Assembly (NCBI RefSeq): GCF_000374565.1
Contig: NZ_KB894688.1
Coordinates: forward strand, 62,001-126,000
Origin: Siminovitchia fordii DSM 16014 = CIP 108821
Lineage (GTDB): Bacteria > Bacillota > Bacilli > Bacillales > Bacillaceae_C
Direction of reading: 5' to 3'
DNA: 64,000 nt
Numbering within the stretch: the first letter of the stretch is position 1; every line of letters starts with the position of its first letter. The translations under genes were made by a program, and so were the position numbers. A model generated the notes under the pieces. It made no database searches and was not told the DNA's origin. It was given only the letters and a program-made list of their open reading frames with translations. Positions 27,432-35,009 of this stretch are shown piece by piece.

Positions 27432-27986
27432 TCATATCCAAAATGTCGGGTAGCACCGGTCGCCACGCAAGTTATTAATGATCAACGCAAAGAAAACCAC
27501 AATAAGAGAGCCGATTAATACAGGTGAGAATAAAAAGCTCCAGTCATAATCCCCCATCATTACAACAAGAGGATTAGCACCTGCTGGAGGGTGTGTTGTT
27601 TTTGTCAGCATCAATGCGGCAATAGCCAGACCAACGGCCAAACCAATAGCCCAGGATTCATTGCCTAGTAAGTGATAAATAGCCAAACCGACAGATGTCG
27701 AAATCAGATGGCCGCCTATGATATTTCTTGGCTGTGACAACGGGGCGTTCCAAACTCCAAATGCCAGAACACAGCTTGCACCAAATGGTGCCATTAACCA
27801 CTCCGTTGAAGTCGCACCTGTCAATATGGCTAAAACAAAAATGGTTAAAAATCCACCGAACAACCCCGTTATGGTATCCTTTACATTTATCTTTAAAGGG
27901 TTTACACCTGCCCCACGCATTTTAGAGACATATGGAAAAAGTTCCAAATGTGTTCCCATCCGACCTGTGACTCTTCGACCTTCCAT
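27432..27986 (-). CDS. HPP family integral membrane protein
   Basis: 184 aa from ATG 27986 with AAGGAGAG upstream. Four to five membrane helices and the naming motif of the family, THPPAGANPL, at about residue 134-143. Some HPP proteins are reported as nitrite carriers in plants and cyanobacteria; the role in bacilli is unknown. It follows the MATE gene by about 36 bases and is probably co-transcribed. Confidence 0.85.
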   Translation of the reverse strand: MEGRRVTGRMGTHLELFPYVSKMRGAGVNPLKINVKDTITGLFGGFLTIFVLAILTGATSTEWLMAPFGASCVLAFGVWNAPLSQPRNIIGGHLISTSVGLAIYHLLGNESWAIGLAVGLAIAALMLTKTTHPPAGANPLVVMMGDYDWSFLFSPVLIGSLIVVFFALIINNLRGDRCYPTFWI

Positions 27987-28022
27987 TTTTTCTCTCCTTC
28001 TCTCCAAAGATATAGCAAAAAA

Positions 28023-29396
28023 TTAATTTATAAGTTTATGTAGACTCTTATGGCTTTTTTGTTTCTTTTGAACGTGGAAAAGGCGATATGATAATGTGAT
28101 CGCACCGATGCCCAAACCAATTATTAATCCTAGCCAGTATCCAAATGGACCCATGTTTCCTAAAACGGCCAACACATGTCCCGCAGGCAGTCCGATAACC
28201 CAATATGAACCTATAGACATAATGAGTGTCACATTTACATCTTTATATCCGCGGAGCGCACCTTGAATGGGCGATTGAAATGCATCGGAAAGTTGAAAGA
28301 AAACGGCATACAGTAAAAATTGGGCCGTCAAATTTACCACTTGCTGTTCATTACTGTACAACTCTGCCACCGGGATTCTAAAGATAAATAAAAACGTACC
28401 TGATAGCAATGTCATCAATACTGCGACACCCAATCCGAGCAAGGTGTAGGAACGGGCATCCTTAAACCGCCGGGCTCCCGTCTCAAATCCAACCAAAATT
28501 GTCAAAGCCGTCGAAATACTCAGCGGAAGCATATATAATAGATAGGCAAAATTGAGAGCAGCCTGATGAGCAGCAATGACAATCGTTCCAAACTGACTCA
28601 TCAATAAGGTTACAGCCGAAAAAATACTAATTTCCAAAAATATTGTTACTCCGACCGGAACCCCTATAATAAGAATCTCCTTCCACTTTCCAAAGGAAAA
28701 CTTTTCAAATGATTTGAAAATCCCGTAAGACATAAAAGGCTTTGATTTATGAGTAGTCAATATGGTCAGTAATGTAGACAGCCAGTAAGTAAGAGCAGTT
28801 GCTGCTCCTGCCCCTATTCCGCCCAATTCATAAAACCCGAATTTTCCATATATCAGAACATAATTGAGATTGATATTTACGGGCAGTGCGAGGAGCGTAA
28901 TCAGCATGGTCACGTTTGTTTTTCCCAAAGCATCCATAAACCCGCGCAGACCGCAATAAATAAAATAAGGTATAAACCCTGCAGCCAGGCTTAATAGATA
29001 ATATTTGGTTACATACCGAGCATCTTTTTCCAGATTCATTAGGTCCAGTAAAGGATTTAAAAAAAGCATACCCAATATATAAATAATCAAAGACAAAACG
29101 ATTCCAATATAAATTGTTTGAACAACATATGAAGGAACTTTCGCTGTTTCCTTCCTCCCCAATAAATGGGCAATAATGGGAGTAACAGATAAAAGAATCC
29201 CGCCTACCCCCATCTGGATTGGAACCCATAGGGATGAACCGACAGCCACGCCGGCCAAGTGTGTGGCTGAGTAATTACCGGTCATCATGACATCAAAGAA
29301 GCTCATGGAGAAAGTCGCAACATTGGCAATCAGAATCGGGCCCAATAGGATAAAGAACTGGTTCAATTTTTCTCTTAAACTAACCGTCTGCTCTAT
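28023..29396 (-). CDS. MATE family multidrug efflux transporter
   Basis: About 457 aa with 12 predicted membrane helices; N-terminal half begins LREKLNQFFILLGPILIANV. Exports cationic drugs with Na+ or H+. The start is uncertain. Homology and the ribosome-binding site AAAGGGGAG point to codon 29396, which is ATA, not a standard start. The nearest ATGs (29459/29456) lie inside the terminator hairpin of the upstream aldehyde dehydrogenase, and the next TTG (29366) would trim the conserved N-terminus. Function is secure; start is not. Confidence 0.85.
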   Translation of the reverse strand: MEQTVSLREKLNQFFILLGPILIANVATFSMSFFDVMMTGNYSATHLAGVAVGSSLWVPIQMGVGGILLSVTPIIAHLLGRKETAKVPSYVVQTIYIGIVLSLIIYILGMLFLNPLLDLMNLEKDARYVTKYYLLSLAAGFIPYFIYCGLRGFMDALGKTNVTMLITLLALPVNINLNYVLIYGKFGFYELGGIGAGAATALTYWLSTLLTILTTHKSKPFMSYGIFKSFEKFSFGKWKEILIIGVPVGVTIFLEISIFSAVTLLMSQFGTIVIAAHQAALNFAYLLYMLPLSISTALTILVGFETGARRFKDARSYTLLGLGVAVLMTLLSGTFLFIFRIPVAELYSNEQQVVNLTAQFLLYAVFFQLSDAFQSPIQGALRGYKDVNVTLIMSIGSYWVIGLPAGHVLAVLGNMGPFGYWLGLIIGLGIGAITLSYRLFHVQKKQKSHKSLHKLIN

Positions 29397-29423
29397 AGCG
29401 GCTCTCCCCTTTGTAAAAACTCT

Positions 29424-29452
29424 TGAAAAGAGAAGTGAGACCCTCACTTCTC
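29424..29452 (-). terminator. Terminator of the N-demethylase operon
   Basis: Read leftward: GAGAAGTGAG, 3-base loop, CTCACTTCTC (10-bp perfect stem), then TTTTC. It starts 13 bases after the aldehyde dehydrogenase stop and separates that operon from the MATE gene. Confidence 0.75.
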
Positions 29453-29464
29453 TCATCATGAACC

Positions 29465-30958
29465 TTATTCGTTTGAAAACCAGCCTACAGGTTCTACTGC
29501 AAGGTTAACATTGATTTGCTTGATCTCTTGGAAATCTTCCAATCCGTAAGTCCCAAGACTGCGTCCAATTCCACTCTGTTTGTAGCCGCCCCATGGTGCT
29601 TCCACGTACGTTGGGTGGTAAGAATTCACCCAAGTGATCCCTGCACGTACTTTTTTGATAACACGCATCGCTTTTGCTCCGTCGTTAGAGAAGACACCAC
29701 CGGCAAGTCCATAATCTGTATCATTTGCAAGTTTAATAGCTTCTGCTTCGTCTTTGAACTTTTGGATTGTTACAACTGGTCCAAAAATCTCTTCCTTGAC
29801 AATTTTCATATCAGAAGTGACATCTGTGAATACAGTCGGCTCAATGAAGAATCCCTTGCCCAAACCGTTCTCAGTCAAACGGCGGCCTCCGCAGGCAAGT
29901 GTAGCCCCTTCCTCTTTTCCTATTTCAATGTATTTCAAGATCGTATTCATTTGGCTCTCACTATTGATGGCCCCCACCTGGGAAGTCTCGTCCAATCCAG
30001 GTCCGACTTTAATTTGTTTGGCTCGTTCAACATAGCGTTCTACAAATTTATCATAAATGCTTTCTTCAACTAGAATTCGGCTTCCGGATGAACATACTTG
30101 GCCGGCTCCAAAGAAAATTCCGAACAAGGCATAATCAACCGCTGTTTCAAAATCCGCATCAGCAAAAATAATATTTGGAGACTTCCCTCCCAATTCCAGG
30201 GAGATTTTCTTCAAGTTGCCTGCAGCAGCTTTCATGATTTCTCGTCCAACTTCCGTGCTACCAGTAAAAGAAACAAGATCGACGTCTTTACTTTCCGCGA
30301 TTGTCTGTCCGACAACTGATCCTCGTCCCATGACAAGGTTGACTACTCCCTTCGGCACACCGACTTCTTCAATGATTTCAACCAATTTCATGGCTGTGAT
30401 CGGGGTCGCTTCAGCCGGTTTGTAAACGATTGTGTTACCTGCAGCCAACGCCGGAGCAATTTTCCATACACTCATCAAAAGAGGGAAATTCCATGGGACA
30501 ATAAGTCCGGTCACTCCAACAGGTTCCTTGACCACCATGGCTTGGACATCTTCAGGCACTTGATATGTCTCACCTTCGGGTGCCAAAATCAATCCTGCAT
30601 AATAACGGAAGCAAGTAGCAGCGTCGGCAATATCAAACTCCGCTTCTGCTTTCAGTTTTCCGTTATCCATGACCTCAAGTGTGACAAGCTCCTCAAAATT
30701 CTCATCTATTTTATCTGCAATTTTATTTAAATAAGAGGCACGTTCGTGAGTTGTCAGATCGGACCAGACGCCGCTTTCAAATGCTGCCCTCGCTACCGCT
30801 ATCGCTTCCTCGGTTTCTTCTTTTGTAGCTCTTGGAGCTGTAGCAATAACCTCTTGATTTGCAGGATTGATAACCTCGTTAAGATCTGGGTTTACAGAAT
30901 CTTTCCACTCACCGTTAATATAATTTTTTAATTCGATTACTTCGACTTTTACTGTCAT
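29465..30958 (-). CDS. NAD(P)-dependent aldehyde dehydrogenase
   Basis: 497 aa, full length. Catalytic Cys289 (FFGAGQVCSSGSRI), general base Glu255 (SLELGGKSP), oxyanion Asn157 (VPWNFPL), and the EEIFGPV motif. The C-terminal WGGYKQSGIGRSLGTYGLEDF resembles betaine-aldehyde and amino-aldehyde dehydrogenases. Last gene of the sigma-54-driven operon, 21 bases after the reductase. It most likely oxidises the aldehyde freed by N-demethylation or by breakdown of the rest of the substrate; which aldehyde is not determinable. Only gene of the operon with an ATG start. Confidence 0.93.
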   Translation of the reverse strand: MTVKVEVIELKNYINGEWKDSVNPDLNEVINPANQEVIATAPRATKEETEEAIAVARAAFESGVWSDLTTHERASYLNKIADKIDENFEELVTLEVMDNGKLKAEAEFDIADAATCFRYYAGLILAPEGETYQVPEDVQAMVVKEPVGVTGLIVPWNFPLLMSVWKIAPALAAGNTIVYKPAEATPITAMKLVEIIEEVGVPKGVVNLVMGRGSVVGQTIAESKDVDLVSFTGSTEVGREIMKAAAGNLKKISLELGGKSPNIIFADADFETAVDYALFGIFFGAGQVCSSGSRILVEESIYDKFVERYVERAKQIKVGPGLDETSQVGAINSESQMNTILKYIEIGKEEGATLACGGRRLTENGLGKGFFIEPTVFTDVTSDMKIVKEEIFGPVVTIQKFKDEAEAIKLANDTDYGLAGGVFSNDGAKAMRVIKKVRAGITWVNSYHPTYVEAPWGGYKQSGIGRSLGTYGLEDFQEIKQINVNLAVEPVGWFSNE

Positions 30959-30979
30959 TGTTATCCACCTCGTATGTTG

Positions 30980-31939
30980 TTATATTTTTAAAACAAGTTT
31001 TTCTTCCTTCGCTCTCGAACAGCATGTTAGAATACTATTTCTTTCAGCTCTTTCTTTATCGCTGAAAAAGATATCGCGATGGTCTACCTCCCCTGATACT
31101 ACGTCCACTTCACATTGTCCGCATCCCCCGGCCTTACATGAATAGGGTGCCTCTATACCTGCTGCTAACAGTGCTTCGAGTAAAGTTTGCTCTTCAGATA
31201 CTTCAATCAACTGGTTGTCTACCTCGACGACAAACGGATTCTTTGGTCCTGTGTCATTAGCAAATAATTCAAAGTGAATAGATTTTTCCGGGTAACCGTA
31301 CGACAGAGCAGCTTCTTTATATTCAGCAACCATTGAAACTGGCCCGCAGAAATAAACATGGCTTCCAATTCGATGATCTTTCATTGTTTCAGGTGTCATT
31401 CGAACAGGCTGCTCACTTCTTGAGAAGTAGAAAGTACATTTACCTCGATAATTTTCATTTAAATAATCATAAAAGGCACATTGTTCCTTTGTTCTTGCTG
31501 CATAATGCAGCTCGAATGTTTTACCTTGGGCTTCCAAATCAGCCATCATCGTCAAAAATGGAGTAATCCCGATTCCCGCAGCGTAAAACACATGATGCTT
31601 AGCGTGAAACCCTAATGTAAAATGGTTTTTCGGCAAACTCGTTTTGACGATATCACCTACTTTTATATTGTGATGCCAATAAACGGAACCGCCTCTTGAA
31701 TTAGCATCACGATTGATGGAAATGGAGTAGTGAGTCCGATCAGTTGGATTGCTTACAAGAGAATAGTCCCTTTCGATGATTCCATCCCCTGCATCGACAT
31801 ACGTAGTAATATGTGCACCGCCGGTAAAGGCAGGAAGTAATTTTTGATCTGCAGGATAAAGGTAAAATCGCTTGACGCTCTCAGTTACCTGTTCGATCTT
31901 TTCTACAACCATTTCAATGTTTCCATAAACTCTCAACAC
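30980..31939 (-). CDS. FMN/2Fe-2S oxidoreductase, electron-transfer subunit of a heme N-demethylase
   Basis: 319 aa, GTG start at 31939 after AAAGGACTGAG. Phthalate-dioxygenase-reductase layout: flavin domain with RDYSLVSNP (57-65), NAD(P)H domain with GIGITPF (about 121-127) and FCGPVSM, and a C-terminal plant-type ferredoxin with CKAGGCGQC plus a distal Cys (about 270-310). It takes electrons from NAD(P)H to the heme subunit. The same reductase type is the beta subunit of Pseudomonas heme-dependent oxidative N-demethylase and dimethylamine monooxygenase. Neighbours DUF3445 and a DmmA-like protein make this role the best reading. Confidence 0.88.
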   Translation of the reverse strand: MLRVYGNIEMVVEKIEQVTESVKRFYLYPADQKLLPAFTGGAHITTYVDAGDGIIERDYSLVSNPTDRTHYSISINRDANSRGGSVYWHHNIKVGDIVKTSLPKNHFTLGFHAKHHVFYAAGIGITPFLTMMADLEAQGKTFELHYAARTKEQCAFYDYLNENYRGKCTFYFSRSEQPVRMTPETMKDHRIGSHVYFCGPVSMVAEYKEAALSYGYPEKSIHFELFANDTGPKNPFVVEVDNQLIEVSEEQTLLEALLAAGIEAPYSCKAGGCGQCEVDVVSGEVDHRDIFFSDKERAERNSILTCCSRAKEEKLVLKI

Positions 31940-31956
31940 TTTGTCTCAGTCCTTTC

Positions 31957-32457
31957 TTACGCTTGATAGTTGGGGTTAAATGGATATCCGATGTAGCCTT
32001 TACGGACTTTTGAGAAAAATGGCCCTACTTCCATATGAGCGCTGCAGTGCGGGCACTGGACTTCATCATCGTAGGTAGTTTCGCTTGTGTTGTAGCATTT
32101 AATGCAATACACGTAACGTTTTGTAGGGCCGTATATGATTACCTGAATTTCATTTTCTGTAAAGCCTGCTTCCACAGCTTCGGTGAAAACCGTAACGGCA
32201 TGATCCCAATCTGATGCAATATACAACTGGGTGCCCATTTTTTGACTGTAAAGGAGAACACGCAAATCCTGAAGATTGATAGAATCTTTTATTTCAAGTG
32301 TTGCAATATCTCCCTGGACATCTGTGTCCAATGCCTGTTTGATGTCTTCTACAGCTTTTTGATCAAAAATGATGAGGTGCTTTCTTCTTTTACTATTAAT
32401 AGAAAGTTCATCTTTAATTGTTTCTGATTGATCATACAATACTGGATTACTATACAA
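31957..32457 (-). CDS. DmmA-like zinc-ribbon subunit of an amine monooxygenase
   Basis: 166 aa, TTG start at 32457 with AAAGGGAGGAG upstream. The N-terminal ~110 residues form an alpha/beta domain (HLIIFDQKAVEDIKQAL … QLYIASDWDHAV); the C-terminal part carries a four-Cys zinc ribbon, Cys118/121 and Cys135/138 (YCIKCY … CPHC). This layout matches the small DmmA-like subunit of bacterial dimethylamine monooxygenase. It lies between the heme and reductase genes. Its own chemical role is not known from sequence. Confidence 0.75.
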   Translation of the reverse strand: MYSNPVLYDQSETIKDELSINSKRRKHLIIFDQKAVEDIKQALDTDVQGDIATLEIKDSINLQDLRVLLYSQKMGTQLYIASDWDHAVTVFTEAVEAGFTENEIQVIIYGPTKRYVYCIKCYNTSETTYDDEVQCPHCSAHMEVGPFFSKVRKGYIGYPFNPNYQA

Positions 32458-32482
32458 AGTGCTCCTCCCTTTCTACTTGGTT

Positions 32483-33460
32483 TTATGGTTGTACCTTCAT
32501 ACTCTCAATCAAGTTTTTCAGGTATTCGACTGACTGAGGCAAAAATGGTGCCATGCCTTTGTATTCCGCCATTTCATCTGGAATATCCGCAAGGTTGAAA
32601 TATGTGATTTCCAGCCATTCAGGTCTTTTCACAAGATCTTCAAGAGGTAGAAATTGAGTATCAAGGACAAACAAAATTGCATTGCTTCGCGGCATGCGTA
32701 TGAACCATTGCTCTTCTACCCGGAGATGGACAAGTTTTCCTGCATTTTCGCTTGTCACGTTATCTCTTTGCGGGCCCCAGATGTCAAATGTTTCATAATT
32801 TACATCCCAGCGGTCAGCCATCAGGTTCCAATTGACCCTTGTCCTTGGTGCACCCGGTTCTATCGTCAACAAAAACTTTCTTATTCTGTCGGTCAGATGC
32901 ACTCCATCCCGACTTTTAAATGGCACCGGCGCATGTATTTCATTAAAACTCATACCAAGATTCCAGTTTGGAGAGAACAATGCAGCAAAGGATTCTTGTG
33001 CCACTTCAAGATAAAAGTTATCATCTCTATTGACCATTAACATATAGTCATGATGGAAATGGCGGCCAATCATATCATAAGGTTCACGTGTAATACTGGA
33101 CTCATCTCCGAAAGTAAACTTTTCAGTTTCTCCAAGGATATGGTTGGTAAAAGTCCAGTGATCTCCGTCTTTTTCAACACTGAAGTGCTCCGGATATTTG
33201 TCTATAGCTAAACCAATAATTAATTCAACAAACTCCCATTGCATTTCCATCGTATGTGGGAATGACTGATAGCGGACATCAGGCTGCTTCTCCAACATAG
33301 CCCGCTTCCTTCTAATTTGTGCTTCATATTCCGGAGTGATTTTCATAAAATTCACCTTGTCCTCGGGCAGTGCAACCAGGTCGTTGGAATAGCGGTAAGT
33401 CTTATCTTTATAATTTACAAATGGGAATGTAAACATATCCAGGTTCGTAGATTTATACAA
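32483..33460 (-). CDS. DUF3445 heme-dependent oxidative N-demethylase, heme subunit
   Basis: 325 aa, TTG start at 33460 behind AAAGGAGG. The family is DUF3445, a PAS-fold heme protein. Conserved-looking segments include NWNLGMSFNEIHAPVPF (His176 is a candidate heme ligand or pocket residue) and the C-terminal RVEEQWFIRMPRSNAILFVL. In Pseudomonas the family oxidatively removes N-methyl groups from secondary amines such as dimethylamine, giving formaldehyde. Here it is operonic with its reductase and zinc-ribbon partners and, unusually, with a HemA. No folate-binding subunit gene is seen nearby. Confidence 0.85.
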   Translation of the reverse strand: MYKSTNLDMFTFPFVNYKDKTYRYSNDLVALPEDKVNFMKITPEYEAQIRRKRAMLEKQPDVRYQSFPHTMEMQWEFVELIIGLAIDKYPEHFSVEKDGDHWTFTNHILGETEKFTFGDESSITREPYDMIGRHFHHDYMLMVNRDDNFYLEVAQESFAALFSPNWNLGMSFNEIHAPVPFKSRDGVHLTDRIRKFLLTIEPGAPRTRVNWNLMADRWDVNYETFDIWGPQRDNVTSENAGKLVHLRVEEQWFIRMPRSNAILFVLDTQFLPLEDLVKRPEWLEITYFNLADIPDEMAEYKGMAPFLPQSVEYLKNLIESMKVQP

Positions 33461-33475
33461 CTGATTTTCCTCCTT

Positions 33476-34813
33476 TTAACTTCCTGTCTCTTTTAACGTT
33501 TCATTTAACAAGGTTTGCTTCATATCAGGAAAAAATTCCACTTCACTTTTAAGCCCCAATATTCGTGAAGCTAATGCCAAATACTCGACCTTTTTGTCTT
33601 GGTCAACTATTTCTGAGGCTATTTCTTTCAACATAAGAATGGGTTGGCGGGTCAACTGGCTGGAAATCATCTTTGCAAATTTATGAATGATCTGCCTATC
33701 CCTATCCGTTAGATCCGGAAGCTTATTTTCAATTTTCCTTATGGCTTCAGCCTCTATTTGTGAAGCGTTTTCCAGCAATTCCCGTATAAGGACAGTGACC
33801 GGAAGAGTTTGTTTCCAGCAATTAAATTCAGCCAATTCCTTTTTAATCATCAGCCTAACCTTATGCGATTCTTCCATTCTACGTCGATTGTTGGAATCGA
33901 TCACTCCATTTAGATGGTCCATATCATATAAGAGAACGTTATCAAATTCAGCTACATTAGGGTCCACATTTCTGGGTACCCCCAGATCAATCAGATAAAT
34001 AGGGTGATTTCTCTTTGACACGGGCTCCATCATATCTGATGAACGCAGCAGATAGTCTTTTTTGTCAACGGAACAGATAAGGATATCGATCCTATTTATT
34101 AATCCAAAGCTCTCCTGTAACGAGCACGCGCTTCCATTAAATAGGACAGCCAATTCTGCCGCCTTGTCAAAGCTACGGTTTGCAAAAAGCAATTTGCAAC
34201 CCTCCGCCTTTAGATGCCTGGCAGCTAATTTCCCCATTGTTCCCGCACCAATAATCAATGCTTGTTTTTGATCTATGCAGGTAATCTTCTGTTTGAGAAG
34301 TTGAATCGCTGCATAACTTACCGAAACTGCCTGCTCTCCAATTCCTGTCATTGTATGAGCACGTTTGCCGGCGGTGATTGCCTGCTTGAATAGGCGATTG
34401 AGTACTTTCCCGGTACAACCGTTCTCTTGACTCTTGAAAAAAGCTTCCTTTACCTGCCCTAATATTTGCGTTTCACCTACCACTAAGGAATCCAGGCCAC
34501 ATACTACTGAAAACAAATGGATGACAGCTTCATCGTTCACTTTTACATACAAGCTCTTCGCAGCATGCTTTGAGTTTATTCTTACCTCTTGAAGGAGAAG
34601 ATTTGTTATCATTCCTTCCGCCAAGGTTGGACAAGCTGTTTCAACATAAATCTCTGTCCTGTTACAAGTACTAAGCACTACGCATTCGGAAATGTCGAAG
34701 CCCGAGGTCAATTTTATTTCGAGATATTTTTTCTCTTCATGGTTGAAATGAAGCTGCTCCCTTACGTCCAAAGAAGCGCTTTTATGATTTAAACCAACAA
34801 GCAAGACTGCCAA
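33476..34813 (-). CDS. Glutamyl-tRNA reductase (HemA), probable operon-dedicated paralog
   Basis: 445 aa from TTG 34813, five bases after AAAGGAAGG; 39 more open codons upstream lack homology. All HemA hallmarks are present: catalytic Cys50 in STCNRTE, GLDSLVVGETQILGQVK (about 102-118), NADP-binding LIIGAGTMGKLAA and a C-terminal dimerisation helix bundle. It converts Glu-tRNA to glutamate semialdehyde, the committed step to ALA and heme. Usual bacillar hemA sits in hemAXCDBL; none of those genes is here, so this is likely a second copy. First gene behind a sigma-54 promoter and 15 bases before the heme N-demethylase gene, implying heme supply on demand. Confidence 0.9.
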   Translation of the reverse strand: MAVLLVGLNHKSASLDVREQLHFNHEEKKYLEIKLTSGFDISECVVLSTCNRTEIYVETACPTLAEGMITNLLLQEVRINSKHAAKSLYVKVNDEAVIHLFSVVCGLDSLVVGETQILGQVKEAFFKSQENGCTGKVLNRLFKQAITAGKRAHTMTGIGEQAVSVSYAAIQLLKQKITCIDQKQALIIGAGTMGKLAARHLKAEGCKLLFANRSFDKAAELAVLFNGSACSLQESFGLINRIDILICSVDKKDYLLRSSDMMEPVSKRNHPIYLIDLGVPRNVDPNVAEFDNVLLYDMDHLNGVIDSNNRRRMEESHKVRLMIKKELAEFNCWKQTLPVTVLIRELLENASQIEAEAIRKIENKLPDLTDRDRQIIHKFAKMISSQLTRQPILMLKEIASEIVDQDKKVEYLALASRILGLKSEVEFFPDMKQTLLNETLKETGS

Positions 34814-34887
34814 TATATCCTTCCTTTCAGTTGATTTTCTTTTAGAAGCAGGCAAGTTAGGAAAGAATGGAATACACGGATACAAAT

Positions 34888-34904
34888 TGCAAATACTGTG
34901 CCAA
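34888..34904 (-). promoter_or_regulatory. Sigma-54 promoter of the hemA / N-demethylase operon
   Basis: Minus strand TTGGCACAGTATTTGCA: the -24 element TGGCAC, five bases, and the -12 element TTGCA, a full match to consensus. It lies about 75 bases upstream of the hemA start, the right distance and direction. Confidence 0.93.
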
Positions 34905-34960
34905 CTTTTGAATAAGAAGTAAATGCCCAACTTATCAGACCTGATCCTTTATAGGACTGG

Positions 34961-34990
34961 AATTTCAATTTCATTTTTTAAATTTCAATT
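34961..34990 (-). promoter_or_regulatory. Candidate enhancer: 20-bp-spaced direct repeat
   Basis: AATTTCAATT occurs at 34961-34970 and again at 34981-34990, exactly 20 bases (two helix turns) apart. It lies 57-86 bases upstream of the sigma-54 promoter in the short gap after the permease gene. The same motif, inverted with one end mismatch, recurs at 36852-36860 upstream of the second sigma-54 promoter. Candidate binding site of the neighbouring activator; A+T richness makes chance possible. Confidence 0.4.
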
Positions 34991-35009
34991 CAAAAACGAA
35001 ATTTTATGA

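Noticed and set aside
34814-34930. 39-codon extension of HemA
   Set aside because: No homology to HemA, and the consensus sigma-54 promoter lies inside it at 34888-34904.
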